From positions 40,960-104,959 of IMG/VR virus record IMGVR_UViG_3300022745_000021: a stretch of DNA of 64,000 bases; one strand, written 5' to 3'. Each line of letters starts with the position of its first letter. The first letter of the stretch is position 1. The DNA is from a virus. The position numbers were made by a program, and so were the translations under genes. This document shows, in pieces, positions 40,451 to 48,706 of the stretch. A model generated the notes under the pieces. It had not been told where the DNA came from, searched no databases, and saw only the letters and a list, made by a program, of their open reading frames with translations.

Positions 40451-40860
40451 ACGTCCTCCCGGTACTGCGCCAGCGCGGCGATGATGTCCGCGCCCGCCCA
40501 GCCGGGGAACACCAGACAGGTCTTGGGGTCGTGGCTCTGGTCGTCCACGACGATCTCCATGTAGGGGATTTCGGTGCTGCCCGCCGTGACGCTGGCCTCG
40601 ACCTTCTCGATCATGTCGCGGGTGAGTGAATAGCTCCGGTTCTTGGTGGTCTTGCACTCCAGCCGGAACAACCCGACGCCGCGCACATCGCCCTTCTCGC
40701 GCCCTGCCCCCGATCCGCGCACCGCCCTGACCTTGCTGGCGGGCGTTGCTGCCCGGCCCAGCGCCTTGACCGCGCGCGCCTCGTGGGCGCGGCCCTTGCG
40801 CTGGTTGTCGTTGGTGGTGTTACCCCCCAGACGCTTCGGGTTGCGGATCACGGGCGGCAT
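40447..40860 (-). CDS. PD-(D/E)XK nuclease, Holliday junction resolvase-like
   Basis: 137 residues. N-Q-R-K-G-R-A-H-E near 18, G-S-G-A-G-R-E-K-G-D-V-R-G near 50, and F-R-L-E-C-K-T-T-K near 68 give the E ... D ... E-x-K layout of phage and archaeal Hjc-like resolvases. GTGA overlap with the gene downstream. Two different resolvase-like proteins in one phage is noteworthy. Confidence 0.8.
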   Translation of the reverse strand: MPPVIRNPKRLGGNTTNDNQRKGRAHEARAVKALGRAATPASKVRAVRGSGAGREKGDVRGVGLFRLECKTTKNRSYSLTRDMIEKVEASVTAGSTEIPYMEIVVDDQSHDPKTCLVFPGWAGADIIAALAQYREDV

Positions 40861-40864
40861 GGGT

Positions 40865-41065
40865 TCAGCGTACTTCCGTGACCGTGACGACAGCGGACGT
40901 GCGCACGTAGGACACGTCGTCAGGTCCGCTATCCGAGATCGAGACGACGTGCGCGTCCGCGTCGTAGATTGTGCCCATGGATTGCCCCCCGTCGATGCGC
41001 GACAGGACCACCCGCTTGCCAATCAGTCCGTGCAACCACGTTGCAAACGCTGCGTCTCGGCCCAT
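40865..41065 (-). CDS. small hypothetical protein, Sm/LSM-like pattern
   Basis: 66 residues, nearly all beta strand: G-K-R-V-V-L-S-R-I-D-G-G-Q-S-M-G-T-I. The repeat of short strands with glycine turns resembles LSM/OB-type small barrels, but there is no diagnostic motif. Stands between the two recombination genes. Confidence 0.65.
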   Translation of the reverse strand: MGRDAAFATWLHGLIGKRVVLSRIDGGQSMGTIYDADAHVVSISDSGPDDVSYVRTSAVVTVTEVR

Positions 41066-41068
41066 CAG

Positions 41069-42373
41069 TTACAACCTCCAGTTCTTGGTATCCATGCCCA
41101 TGATCCCCCGGGCGTGGCAGATCACTTGGTGCTTGAGCGCGTCATAATAGTCGAGATCGCTATACAAGTAGGCGACCATTTCTGCAAGCGATTTGAACTT
41201 CTCGTCGAGGTTCCACAGGCGGTACGGCGGCTTGCGGCCATCGTCGCCCGAGCCGGTGCACAGGCCGCGTTTCTTCGCCTCGCCCAGCACCGCCTCGGCC
41301 TCGTCGTAGGCGCGCTCGCCCAGCGGGTGGAACGGGTTGCGGATGAACGTGGTCTCGGCTTCCTTGAGGCCGTTGCCCAGCTTGTTCTTCATGCGCTTGA
41401 AGGTCATCAGGTTGTGGCTGGCCCCGCCGATGTCGAGACCGGTCGGCGAGTGGCTGTTCTTGCCGGTGACCACCTCCTCCTTGGCGAGGATGTCGTAGTG
41501 GTAGCTGGCGAGGTACGGCGTTGCCTTGCCGCCGGGCAGGACGCGCGGATCGCCGTACTGCACCATGCCCATGCGCCACTGGTTGACCAGTAGCACGGTG
41601 ACCCAGTGATCGCGTTTGCGCTCGTCGAGGATCGCTTGCTGGAGCTTGCGGCAGAAGCGGCTGACCAGCTGCGCGTACTTGCCCATGACGCTGTCCTCGG
41701 TCGATGCTTCGATCTCTTTGAGCGGGATCAGGCCGGCGATGCTGTCCACCATGACGATCGAGGTTTCACGGGCGCGCACGACGCTGTCCACGAGGTCGCA
41801 GGCGTCCTCGCCGGTGGTCGGCTGGATCAGCAGCAGGTTCTCGTTGTCCATGCCGCCCTTCGCCCCCCAGATCGGGTCGTAGGTGCCTTCGATGTCCACC
41901 TTGGAGGCGACCATGTCAGGGAGCGCCTTCTGGAAGTTGGCGGTGATCGCATCGCCCGTCGCCGACTTGCCGCAGTGCTGCCAGCCGGTGAGCATGGTGA
42001 CGAGACCCATCGGCACCCCGCCGAGCATGGCAAGGTCGAGCATGAAGCTGCCGGTGGTGCAGTGCCGGAAGGTCGGCCGGGCCGATGCGCGCATGATCGT
42101 GTGCGTGCCGAACCGCTTCTGGCTGGCCTTGAGCAGCTGCGCGATCTCGCTGTCCTTGTCGTCGAGCGGCGATGGCGGCGCGTCGGCGGCAAGGTCGAGG
42201 TCCAGCCCGGTCAGGTCACCGTCGAGGGTATCGGCCAGATCGTCCCCCGTGGGGCCTACACGTGTTCCTTCTGCAACGGGTTGCACTTTCGCGGCGGGTG
42301 CAGGACGGGCACGCTGGCGGACGCGGGTGGCAGGGAGCGCGGTGGCGGGCGTGGTCTCGGTGGTGTCGGCCAT
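41069..42373 (-). CDS. RecA/UvsX-type recombinase
   Basis: 434 residues. Residues 1-75 are a disordered, Arg/Pro-rich tail (T-R-V-R-Q-R-A-R-P) with K-V-Q-P-V-A encoded by a palindrome. Walker A G-W-Q-H-C-G-K-S at 130-137, Walker B I-V-M-V-D-S-I-A-G, and L-L-V-N-Q-W-R before the C-terminal part. It catalyses strand exchange on ssDNA. The long N-terminal tail is unusual. Confidence 0.9.
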   Translation of the reverse strand: MADTTETTPATALPATRVRQRARPAPAAKVQPVAEGTRVGPTGDDLADTLDGDLTGLDLDLAADAPPSPLDDKDSEIAQLLKASQKRFGTHTIMRASARPTFRHCTTGSFMLDLAMLGGVPMGLVTMLTGWQHCGKSATGDAITANFQKALPDMVASKVDIEGTYDPIWGAKGGMDNENLLLIQPTTGEDACDLVDSVVRARETSIVMVDSIAGLIPLKEIEASTEDSVMGKYAQLVSRFCRKLQQAILDERKRDHWVTVLLVNQWRMGMVQYGDPRVLPGGKATPYLASYHYDILAKEEVVTGKNSHSPTGLDIGGASHNLMTFKRMKNKLGNGLKEAETTFIRNPFHPLGERAYDEAEAVLGEAKKRGLCTGSGDDGRKPPYRLWNLDEKFKSLAEMVAYLYSDLDYYDALKHQVICHARGIMGMDTKNWRL

Positions 42374-42412
42374 GGGGCAGTGCTTTCGTCAGGGGGAAGT
42401 GACCTAGATAGG

Positions 42413-42799
42413 TCAGGCAGGCGGCGCTTGCCAGTTGGGGGTGGTGTTGCGGGCGACCTCGCGTTCGAGCCAACGCTCGACGGTGTCGCTCATCATCGCG
42501 TAGACGCGGGCGATCTCGGTTTCCTCGGGCAGGCACGGCAGGGTAAGCTCGACGTCCACGCGCACCGAGTTGAAGTCGCCCATGTTGATGGTCTCGCCCG
42601 CCGCGAGCTTGAGCCGGGCGGGATCGGTCGGAAACGCGGGCACAAGGATGGTCTCGTTCACCACGGTCTCGCTCTCCGAGCCGTAGCGGGTCCGCTTCAC
42701 CCGCAGGTAACCTTCGACGTGGCCGGCATCGGCGCTGGCGTCGAGGCTGCGCACGCGCTGGCGAATGCGCGGGGTCGGGGTGGCGGCGGTCTGGGTCAT
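42413..42799 (-). CDS. hypothetical protein
   Basis: 128 residues. N-terminus P-T-P-R-I-R-Q-R-V-R-S-L (shared arginine motif), then a beta-rich domain with L-P-C-L-P-E-E-T-E. ATGA overlap upstream. In the recombination operon; probably an accessory factor. No family. Confidence 0.7.
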   Translation of the reverse strand: MTQTAATPTPRIRQRVRSLDASADAGHVEGYLRVKRTRYGSESETVVNETILVPAFPTDPARLKLAAGETINMGDFNSVRVDVELTLPCLPEETEIARVYAMMSDTVERWLEREVARNTTPNWQAPPA

Positions 42800-43260
42800 G
42801 GGGTCTCCTCTGTCATGGCCGCGAACAGCCGGTGGCGGGTTTCGGTGTGGTCGGCCCGGTAGGTCGAGGCCACGGTGTCGATGTGGTCGGCGAACACGCC
42901 GAGCAGGCGGTGCACCTGCGCCGGGGTGTACGTGTACGGCGCATGCGGATCGTCGCGCGCGGGCGCGGGCCACATGCCCTTGCCGATCACGTGGGCGACG
43001 TAGCCGCGTGCCCGGCCGAGCATCAGCGACAGGTCCTCGACCGAGTAGAACGCGTGAGCGTCCAAGGTCTGGTCGAGCGAGGCGCGGGCGTGGTTGACCA
43101 CACTGACGCCGGTGCGTTCCCGGTAGAGCGCGCGCTGGCGCTGCTTTTCGGCGAGCGCAACCGACGGGTCCTTGTAGCGTTCCTTGCGGCGCTCACGGTG
43201 CTTTTCGAGAACCTTGGGGTCCTTCCAGTAGTCCTTGCGCGCCAATGCAGCAGCCCTCAT
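42796..43260 (-). CDS. putative DNA-binding protein (HTH)
   Basis: 154 residues. The first 45 are a very basic helix (K-H-R-E-R-R-K-E-R-Y-K-D). The C-terminal half has S-V-E-D-L-S-L-M-L-G-R-A-R-G-Y-V, a helix-turn-helix pattern near MerR/HTH_17, and a Y-T-P-A-Q-V-H second helix. ATG 43260 is chosen for its GGAGG spacing; a TTG nine bases upstream overlaps the helicase stop. Confidence 0.65.
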   Translation of the reverse strand: MRAAALARKDYWKDPKVLEKHRERRKERYKDPSVALAEKQRQRALYRERTGVSVVNHARASLDQTLDAHAFYSVEDLSLMLGRARGYVAHVIGKGMWPAPARDDPHAPYTYTPAQVHRLLGVFADHIDTVASTYRADHTETRHRLFAAMTEETP

Positions 43261-43265
43261 GACGA

Positions 43266-44891
43266 TCAACCCTCCATCGCCATAATCGTGGCCCCGCTCT
43301 CGCGATAGTCCTTGCAGCGGCGTGCAAACAATTTCCGCGACATATTACAGCTATCGTCGAACGGCGTGCGCCAGTAGGGGTCCGGTTTTTCCGGTAATGG
43401 GCGGCGGATACGCCCAATCAACTGGGTAGCTTTACCTCGCGGCAGCAAGTCCATGCCGGCGTCCCAGCGCGGCTCGTCGATGCCCTCGACGATCATACCG
43501 TAGGTTGCGAACACGAGTTGGCAGCGTGTCTTGGCGTGGGTCAAGTCCTCGTCGGAAATGTCCGTCTTCTTTACTTGGGTAACCACCCGCCCCCGGTCGT
43601 CGCGCAGCGGCCCCATCACCGGGCGCGGCTTGCCGTCAACCCACGCGACGCGACTGGCGAGGATATGCGCGGTCCACGAGACGATCTCGCCGGTCGCCTC
43701 GTCGATGTCGCGCTCGATGTACTCGGCTACCACGAACGTCTGGGGCACGACGGGGCAGTACCTGCCGCCATGGCGCTGCCCGGTGAACTGGCCCATCGCT
43801 TCCTTGGGTATGCCCAGCTGGTGGCAGGCTTCCATCACCGCCTGCACGTGTTCGACGTACTCGGAAACGTAGAGGCCGTTACGCCCGGCGCGGTAGTCCT
43901 GCCGGATCATGTCGGCCAGCCAGCGGTTGCGGCGCTTGTCCTCGGCCATCGCCTTGAGCTTGGCGGTGGACGACTTGGCGCGATTGGGGGTGCGCGCGGC
44001 ATAGCGCACCGGGCGGATGGCGACGTCGAGCGCGGCGGCGTTGGAGCGCACCGCGATCCGGCCCAGATGGCAGAAGAAGATGGTCTCGCCGTTGTCGGTG
44101 CGCTCGACGGTCGCCGACAGACCCAGCCAGTGGTACGACGGAAACCGGAACGCGACCGGCGCGAAGAACTCGGTGCCGATCTTGTGCACCTCGTCGTAGA
44201 TGACGTGGCCGAAGTGCCGGTAGAACGCGCGCGGGTACTCGCGCTGCGCCACCGAGTGCAGCATACCGACGACGAAGTCCTTGCCCTCGTACTCGCAGCG
44301 ATCGGACTGGACCACGCCGATGCGCGACGGGTCCACGCCGAGCTTGTCGCCGATCTCGTCGTACCACTGGAGCATCAGCCGTTCAAGGTGGAGCAGGATC
44401 AGGGTCGGGCGGCGGATGACCTCACCCGCTTCGCGCAGGCTCACCACGGTCTTTCCGGACCCTGTTGCTGCCTTGGCGATGCCGCCGCGCTGCGTGGCGT
44501 GCAGGCGGCACAGGCCGTCGAAAAACTCGCGCTGCGCAGCGGGATCGAGCACGCGCGGATGGTTGAAGTCGGGGAGGCGCGGCACGGTGATCTCGTGCGC
44601 GCCGTGGGTGGTCTTGTCGAGCAGGTCGAGGCCCCTGCCCCGGAACGCCGTCAGCCCCCAAGCGCGCGGCACGCCGAGATATTCCCGCGCGGACCAGTCA
44701 TGGTAGAGCGCGATTTCCTTCGGCTGCCCGGGATCGGAGAACCGGGGCTTGAAGGTCAGGCGAGCCTTGAGTTGGTCGCGGTGGTGCCGCGCACCGATGA
44801 CCTCGTAGGGCACATAAAGCCACCCCGATAGGATCACCGGACGCGCGGAACCATTTACCGCTACGGGAGTTGCAACGTGTTGCACGGTCAA
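43266..44891 (-). CDS. SF2 DNA/RNA helicase (UvsW-like)
   Basis: 541 residues from TTG 44891; GTG 44885 is an alternative. Motif I A-T-G-S-G-K-T near 145, motif II Y-D-E-V-H, motif III S-A-T-V-E, and motif VI Q-L-I-G-R-I-R-R near 500. N-terminal beta domain of about 100 residues. A good ribosome site (GAGGAAAG) precedes an in-frame ATG at 44909 whose third codon is TAG; this is described in the findings. Likely role: branch migration and origin control, as for UvsW. Confidence 0.88.
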   Translation of the reverse strand: MTVQHVATPVAVNGSARPVILSGWLYVPYEVIGARHHRDQLKARLTFKPRFSDPGQPKEIALYHDWSAREYLGVPRAWGLTAFRGRGLDLLDKTTHGAHEITVPRLPDFNHPRVLDPAAQREFFDGLCRLHATQRGGIAKAATGSGKTVVSLREAGEVIRRPTLILLHLERLMLQWYDEIGDKLGVDPSRIGVVQSDRCEYEGKDFVVGMLHSVAQREYPRAFYRHFGHVIYDEVHKIGTEFFAPVAFRFPSYHWLGLSATVERTDNGETIFFCHLGRIAVRSNAAALDVAIRPVRYAARTPNRAKSSTAKLKAMAEDKRRNRWLADMIRQDYRAGRNGLYVSEYVEHVQAVMEACHQLGIPKEAMGQFTGQRHGGRYCPVVPQTFVVAEYIERDIDEATGEIVSWTAHILASRVAWVDGKPRPVMGPLRDDRGRVVTQVKKTDISDEDLTHAKTRCQLVFATYGMIVEGIDEPRWDAGMDLLPRGKATQLIGRIRRPLPEKPDPYWRTPFDDSCNMSRKLFARRCKDYRESGATIMAMEG

Positions 44892-44918
44892 GCTACTAGC
44901 CTAAGCCATTGACTTTCC

Positions 44919-45965
44919 TCAAAATGGAATATCGTCGTCAAGGTCGTCGGCGAAACCGTTGCCGGTGGAGCCACCCTCGCCGCCCGTGCCGCCTTCACCC
45001 GCGCCGGACGCGCCGGACGCTGCGCTGCGGATGGTGCTGCCGCCGAAGCCGCCCGTGCCGGTGCCCGAGTTGCCGTCGTCGAACTGGTTGCGGGAATAAC
45101 CGGACGAGCCGGGCAGGCCCGAACCGCCGCCAGCCGCGCCGAGATTGAAGCGCAGGCGGATCGCCTCGGCCGACGGCTTGGGGAAGGCGCGGGCGTAGTC
45201 GATCGGGTAGCAGTCCTCGTTCTCGACCTTGACCAGCTTGTTGTCCTTCTCGGTGTAGATCGCCGGGTGCGAGAACGTCTCCATGATGTCCTTTTCCGAG
45301 CAGCGCTCGACGAACACCGGCAGGCCAGTGCGCAGGCTCTGGTCGCCATTACCGCGCTTGAACACGACGTGGACACCGCGCAGCGGCGCATCGACGTGAC
45401 CCGCCTTGACCTGCTGTGCGCGGATCGTGCTCATCATTTCCATGGCATCGCCCTTCAAGGAGACGAGGCGGCGCTGGTAGGCGTGCTGGGTGCCGTTCTT
45501 GTCGGTCCACGGACGCAGCACGTCGATGGTCAGGTAGGTGTTGTAGGACGGCGACAGGCCGACCTCCTGTTCGAGCGGATCGACCTCCCACTGGCGCGGG
45601 CTGGTGACGTACTGTTCGATCGGCCTGCCATTCTTCGGGTTCACCCGCTTGAAGCGGTCGTTGAACGTCAGGTCGTGCTCATACAGGCCCGGACCGAAGT
45701 CGTTGTCGAGGATGATCGCATCGACCTCGTCGCCCTTGGGCAGGAACAGGCGGTAGGGCACGCCGTACTCGGCCTGACGCTCCTCGCGGCGCTGCGCGAC
45801 GTATTCCTGATGCTTCTGGTGACCTTCGATGGCGGCGGCGCCGGTGGTCATCCAGTCGGCGGTTGCGCCGGGGTTCTGCTGCGCGGGGCTGGCATTGCCG
45901 GCGTTCGGGTTCGGGTTACGCGACCGGGCGCGTACCGACGGCTGGGTCGTGGAGGTGATTGCCAT
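44919..45965 (-). CDS. ssb: single-stranded DNA-binding protein
   Basis: 348 residues. Ends in D-D-L-D-D-D-I-P-F, the canonical acidic SSB tip that recruits partners, after a Gly/Ser/Asn-rich linker (240-330). A beta-rich core (about 70-240) with aromatic/basic strands fits an OB fold of the phage type. N-terminal P-S-V-R-A-R-S-R-N-P. GGAGTAATCCTC precedes the ATG. Core-fold call is by tail and composition. Confidence 0.8.
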   Translation of the reverse strand: MAITSTTQPSVRARSRNPNPNAGNASPAQQNPGATADWMTTGAAAIEGHQKHQEYVAQRREERQAEYGVPYRLFLPKGDEVDAIILDNDFGPGLYEHDLTFNDRFKRVNPKNGRPIEQYVTSPRQWEVDPLEQEVGLSPSYNTYLTIDVLRPWTDKNGTQHAYQRRLVSLKGDAMEMMSTIRAQQVKAGHVDAPLRGVHVVFKRGNGDQSLRTGLPVFVERCSEKDIMETFSHPAIYTEKDNKLVKVENEDCYPIDYARAFPKPSAEAIRLRFNLGAAGGGSGLPGSSGYSRNQFDDGNSGTGTGGFGGSTIRSAASGASGAGEGGTGGEGGSTGNGFADDLDDDIPF

Positions 45966-45970
45966 GAGGA

Positions 45971-46375
45971 TTACTCCTTGTCTCTAGGGCCATTTCGGCG
46001 TTCTTCGATTAGCCTTTCGGCTTCCAATTCCGGCACGTGCCGGTTGTGTCCGTCGAGGCCGCCGGGGCGGCTACCCAGACACTCACCTACACGTTGTAGG
46101 ATACGTGCTAACTGTGGAGCAACAGTAAGCGCAAACCCGGCAGTAATCAAGCTAAAAGGGCTGATTTTGCTACCTACATTCCAAAAAAATGCGCCCTTGC
46201 CCTCCCATGCGACAAGGATTTTACCCGCGCCCTCGGGGCCTTGATCCATATCGAGCACCCGGCTCGACACGAACGCCAGCGGCGTTCCCCCCGCGTCGGG
46301 GATCACGGCAGAGCCGGTGCGTTGCAGCCGGTTGCAAAGTTCCTCGATCATCATGTCGTCGTCGGGGATGTCCAC
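45971..46375 (-). CDS. hypothetical protein, one possible membrane helix
   Basis: 134 residues from a GTG directly after the primase stop. An acidic N-terminus, a C-N-R-L-Q-R segment encoded by a palindrome, a hydrophobic stretch near 75-92 (F-S-L-I-T-A-G-F-A-L-T-V-A-P), and a charged tail. CTACACGTTGTAG lies in the coding sequence. No family. Confidence 0.65.
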   Translation of the reverse strand: MDIPDDDMMIEELCNRLQRTGSAVIPDAGGTPLAFVSSRVLDMDQGPEGAGKILVAWEGKGAFFWNVGSKISPFSLITAGFALTVAPQLARILQRVGECLGSRPGGLDGHNRHVPELEAERLIEERRNGPRDKE

Positions 46376-47458
46376 TCACATTGCTCCTCGTCCAGCCAAC
46401 TGCAACCGCTTGGCCTGCCTGCGGTCCGGTCGCCACATCCGGGTTTCAGCGATCATCGTCAGGACCATGTCCCGCGTGAGATTATCCACGTCGGGCTGGA
46501 CGCCCTCGGGGAAGTCGGGGAAGTCGGGAACCAGCAGCGGAACGTGGCCGTAGAGCTTGCCGATGGCACTCTCCTCGATCTTGCGCTCCTCGGCCTCGGG
46601 GTCGAACACCCCGAACGTCGCGCCGTCGCCGGCCTCGTCGGGGTCGAACAGCAGGACGGTGGTGTCCCCGGCCAGCCGCACGATCGCCGCCTTCTCGTCG
46701 GTCATCGCCGAGCCAAGGATGGCGCCGACGTCGTGGGTCTCCTCCATGCCGATCTCGTGCATGCGGGCATAGGCGATCAACCCCTCGACGAGCAGCTTGG
46801 GCACGCCCGGCCGCCAGCGCTCCGCGCCCAGCACCAGATGCCGCTTGGGCAGCCCGCCATAGTCGAGCACCTTGGGTTCGTGGCCCGGGATCACCGTGCG
46901 CCCGGAAAACCCGTAGAGCAGACCATCGGTGTGCCGGACCGGGAACACGACGCGCCGCTTCTCGGGGTCGAACACCAGTCCGAGCTTATCGCAGGTCGCC
47001 CGCGACACCCCGCGCTGGACCATGAACCGGGCGGCCTCGCGGTGCGCCTCGATCTTGTCGAACAGCCCGTGCCACATGTCCTCGTCGAGCGGTTCGATCT
47101 CGTCCTCGGGCAGGTAGACCGGATCGTCGAAGGCGCGGTAGACGCGGCTGCCGCGCTCGTTGTCCTCGGCCTCGGTGAACAGGTCCGAGTAATCGCGCTG
47201 CCGGAACTTCTGGAGCAGGCGGATCAGCTTGCCCACCGACCCCTTCTGGTGGCAGGCCCAGCACTGGAAAATGCTGGTGCCGGTGTCGTTGACGACGATG
47301 CCGAACGACGAGCGCCGGTCGGTGCCGCGCTCGTGGGTCCACGGGGCCAGCGGGCAGGAAGCATTCAGCCACGTGGCATGCTTGATCCGGTCCCGGCGGG
47401 TTTCGATGCCGCCGATGCCGAGCTTTGCCATGACCTGCCGAAGGGCTTCCTCCCGCAT
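46376..47458 (-). CDS. DNA primase (zinc finger and Toprim)
   Basis: 360 residues. An N-terminal zinc finger (C-P-L-A-P-W-T-H ... F-Q-C-W-A-C-H-Q-K-G) and a Toprim domain (L-L-V-E-G-L-I-A-Y near 225; L-L-F-D-P-D-E-A-G-D near 290). It lacks the DnaB-like helicase part of T7 gp4, and the separate helicase gene at 51.7 kb fills that role. Primes lagging-strand synthesis. Confidence 0.88.
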   Translation of the reverse strand: MREEALRQVMAKLGIGGIETRRDRIKHATWLNASCPLAPWTHERGTDRRSSFGIVVNDTGTSIFQCWACHQKGSVGKLIRLLQKFRQRDYSDLFTEAEDNERGSRVYRAFDDPVYLPEDEIEPLDEDMWHGLFDKIEAHREAARFMVQRGVSRATCDKLGLVFDPEKRRVVFPVRHTDGLLYGFSGRTVIPGHEPKVLDYGGLPKRHLVLGAERWRPGVPKLLVEGLIAYARMHEIGMEETHDVGAILGSAMTDEKAAIVRLAGDTTVLLFDPDEAGDGATFGVFDPEAEERKIEESAIGKLYGHVPLLVPDFPDFPEGVQPDVDNLTRDMVLTMIAETRMWRPDRRQAKRLQLAGRGAM

Positions 47459-47471
47459 TGCCGATCACCCC

Positions 47472-48050
47472 TTACGTGCGCTTGCGCACCTTGAACTCGG
47501 GTTCCTTGGTAACGGTCGAGAGCACCTTGTCCAGCAGCGGCTTGCCGCCGAAGTTGGTGACCGCCTCGCGGCTGATCTTGCACAGGCCGATCGCGTCCTT
47601 GGGGCCGATCTCGGCGAACAGCTTCACCGGATCGACTTCCTCGGCGACGGCGGACATTTCGCCGACGTCGTAGATGGTCTCGCCGAGCTTGATCGCGAAG
47701 TTGGCGACCTTGTGCTGCTTGACGAACTTCGCCAGCGCGCGTTCCGCCTTGGTCTCGGCCGACTTCGCCTTGGCGGCGATGTCCTTGAGGCGCAGGAACT
47801 CCTGCACGTCGGCGATGGCCTTGGTCTTGGCTTCCTCGGGCGTGAGGTTGCTGGCCTCGACCAGCACCTCGACCTCGGCGATCACGGTGGGGACGAGCGT
47901 GGTGTTGCTGGTGGCCGGGGGAGCCACGTCGGCCGCCGACACTTCCGGCTGCGACGCCGGGGCGGGACGGTTGCGGGCGCGCACCCGGGGGGCCGGGGCG
48001 CTGGTGGTCTCGGGTGCGGAAGCCTTCGCGGCGACTGCGGTGATGGTCAT
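47472..48050 (-). CDS. hypothetical protein with R-x-R motifs
   Basis: 192 residues. The first 60 are disordered with A-P-R-V-R-A-R-N-R-P-A-P. The rest is helical (K-A-K-S-A-E-T-K-A-E-R-A-L-A) and acidic. It ends E-F-K-V-R-K-R-T. Located between primase and polymerase, GAGGAGACC and own promoter. No family recognised. Confidence 0.7.
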   Translation of the reverse strand: MTITAVAAKASAPETTSAPAPRVRARNRPAPASQPEVSAADVAPPATSNTTLVPTVIAEVEVLVEASNLTPEEAKTKAIADVQEFLRLKDIAAKAKSAETKAERALAKFVKQHKVANFAIKLGETIYDVGEMSAVAEEVDPVKLFAEIGPKDAIGLCKISREAVTNFGGKPLLDKVLSTVTKEPEFKVRKRT

Positions 48051-48081
48051 TGTCTGGGTCTCCTCTTTTGCTGCCGGCACC

Positions 48082-48110
48082 CTTGTACCGTTATCGTGGT
48101 TCTACGTCAA
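48082..48110 (-). promoter_or_regulatory. promoter (TTGACG-17-TACAAG), degenerate dyad
   Basis: GTACC-N8-GGTTC at 48085-48102, one arm degenerate. Upstream of the 192-residue gene. Confidence 0.55.
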
Positions 48111-48613
48111 GCGGGTTTTTCGTACTCGCCGCAACCCTTGCCGATCTGGCCCTTGTCGTCGCGGGCAGTGAACTCCTGCCACGGCACCCAGCCCTGCGGG
48201 CAGGCAAAGCCCCAGTCGCGCTCGAACACGCCCGACATGAACAGCGTGATCGCGGGCTGGTTGTCGATCAGTTCGACCCGGTGCAGCGCGGTCGCCGGGC
48301 GGCTGATGACGTCGCCGGCATAGCGGCGGAAGCTGCCCTCGGGGGTGTGCTCGATGTAGCCGCCTTCGAGCACGATGCTGGTGTTCGCCCACGGGTGATC
48401 GTGGAACGCGCGGTCGTCGTCGGACGCGCGGAACTCGTGCAGGTAGACGTTCTGGAGCACGTTGCGCGGGATCACCCACCAGCGGCGCAGATAGTCAGCC
48501 CCGATGACGAAGTCGGGTTCGCGCGACGCCATAAGCTCGCGTGCCCATGCCGCCATGCCGGCGAGATCGAGGCGGTGGTCGGTGGCGGGGGCGGTAATTG
48601 GTTGGTTGTCCAT
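48107..48613 (-). CDS. cupin-like protein
   Basis: 168 residues. H-D-H-P-W-A-N near residue 70 and A-L-H-R-V-E near 110 give the two-motif cupin pattern (H-x-H ... H). Metal-dependent, activity unknown. AAAGGAACACGT precedes the ATG. Confidence 0.8.
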   Translation of the reverse strand: MDNQPITAPATDHRLDLAGMAAWARELMASREPDFVIGADYLRRWWVIPRNVLQNVYLHEFRASDDDRAFHDHPWANTSIVLEGGYIEHTPEGSFRRYAGDVISRPATALHRVELIDNQPAITLFMSGVFERDWGFACPQGWVPWQEFTARDDKGQIGKGCGEYEKPA

Positions 48614-48665
48614 ACGTGTTCCTTTCCGGTCTGTCTTGCCCCTACACGTGTTGCTCGGGGCGGGG

Positions 48666-48680
48666 TTGCAACGCGTTGCA
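48666..48680. repeat. TTGCAACGCGTTGCA palindrome
   Basis: Between the polymerase stop and the cupin start; variant centre CG. Confidence 0.6.
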
Positions 48681-48706
48681 GGGTTCGGGTGGTTACTCGG
48701 GGGTGG

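Noticed and set aside
21986-44909. Genome-wide recoding of TAG to a sense codon
   Set aside because: Several genes end cleanly in TAG (21986, 28079, 63886) at positions that fit the gene layout, so the amber codon at 44903 is treated as a local feature.
46411-46425. GCCTGCCTGC inside the primase gene as another AGGCAG leader hairpin
   Set aside because: Stem is not complementary beyond two pairs and there is no promoter or start codon in position.
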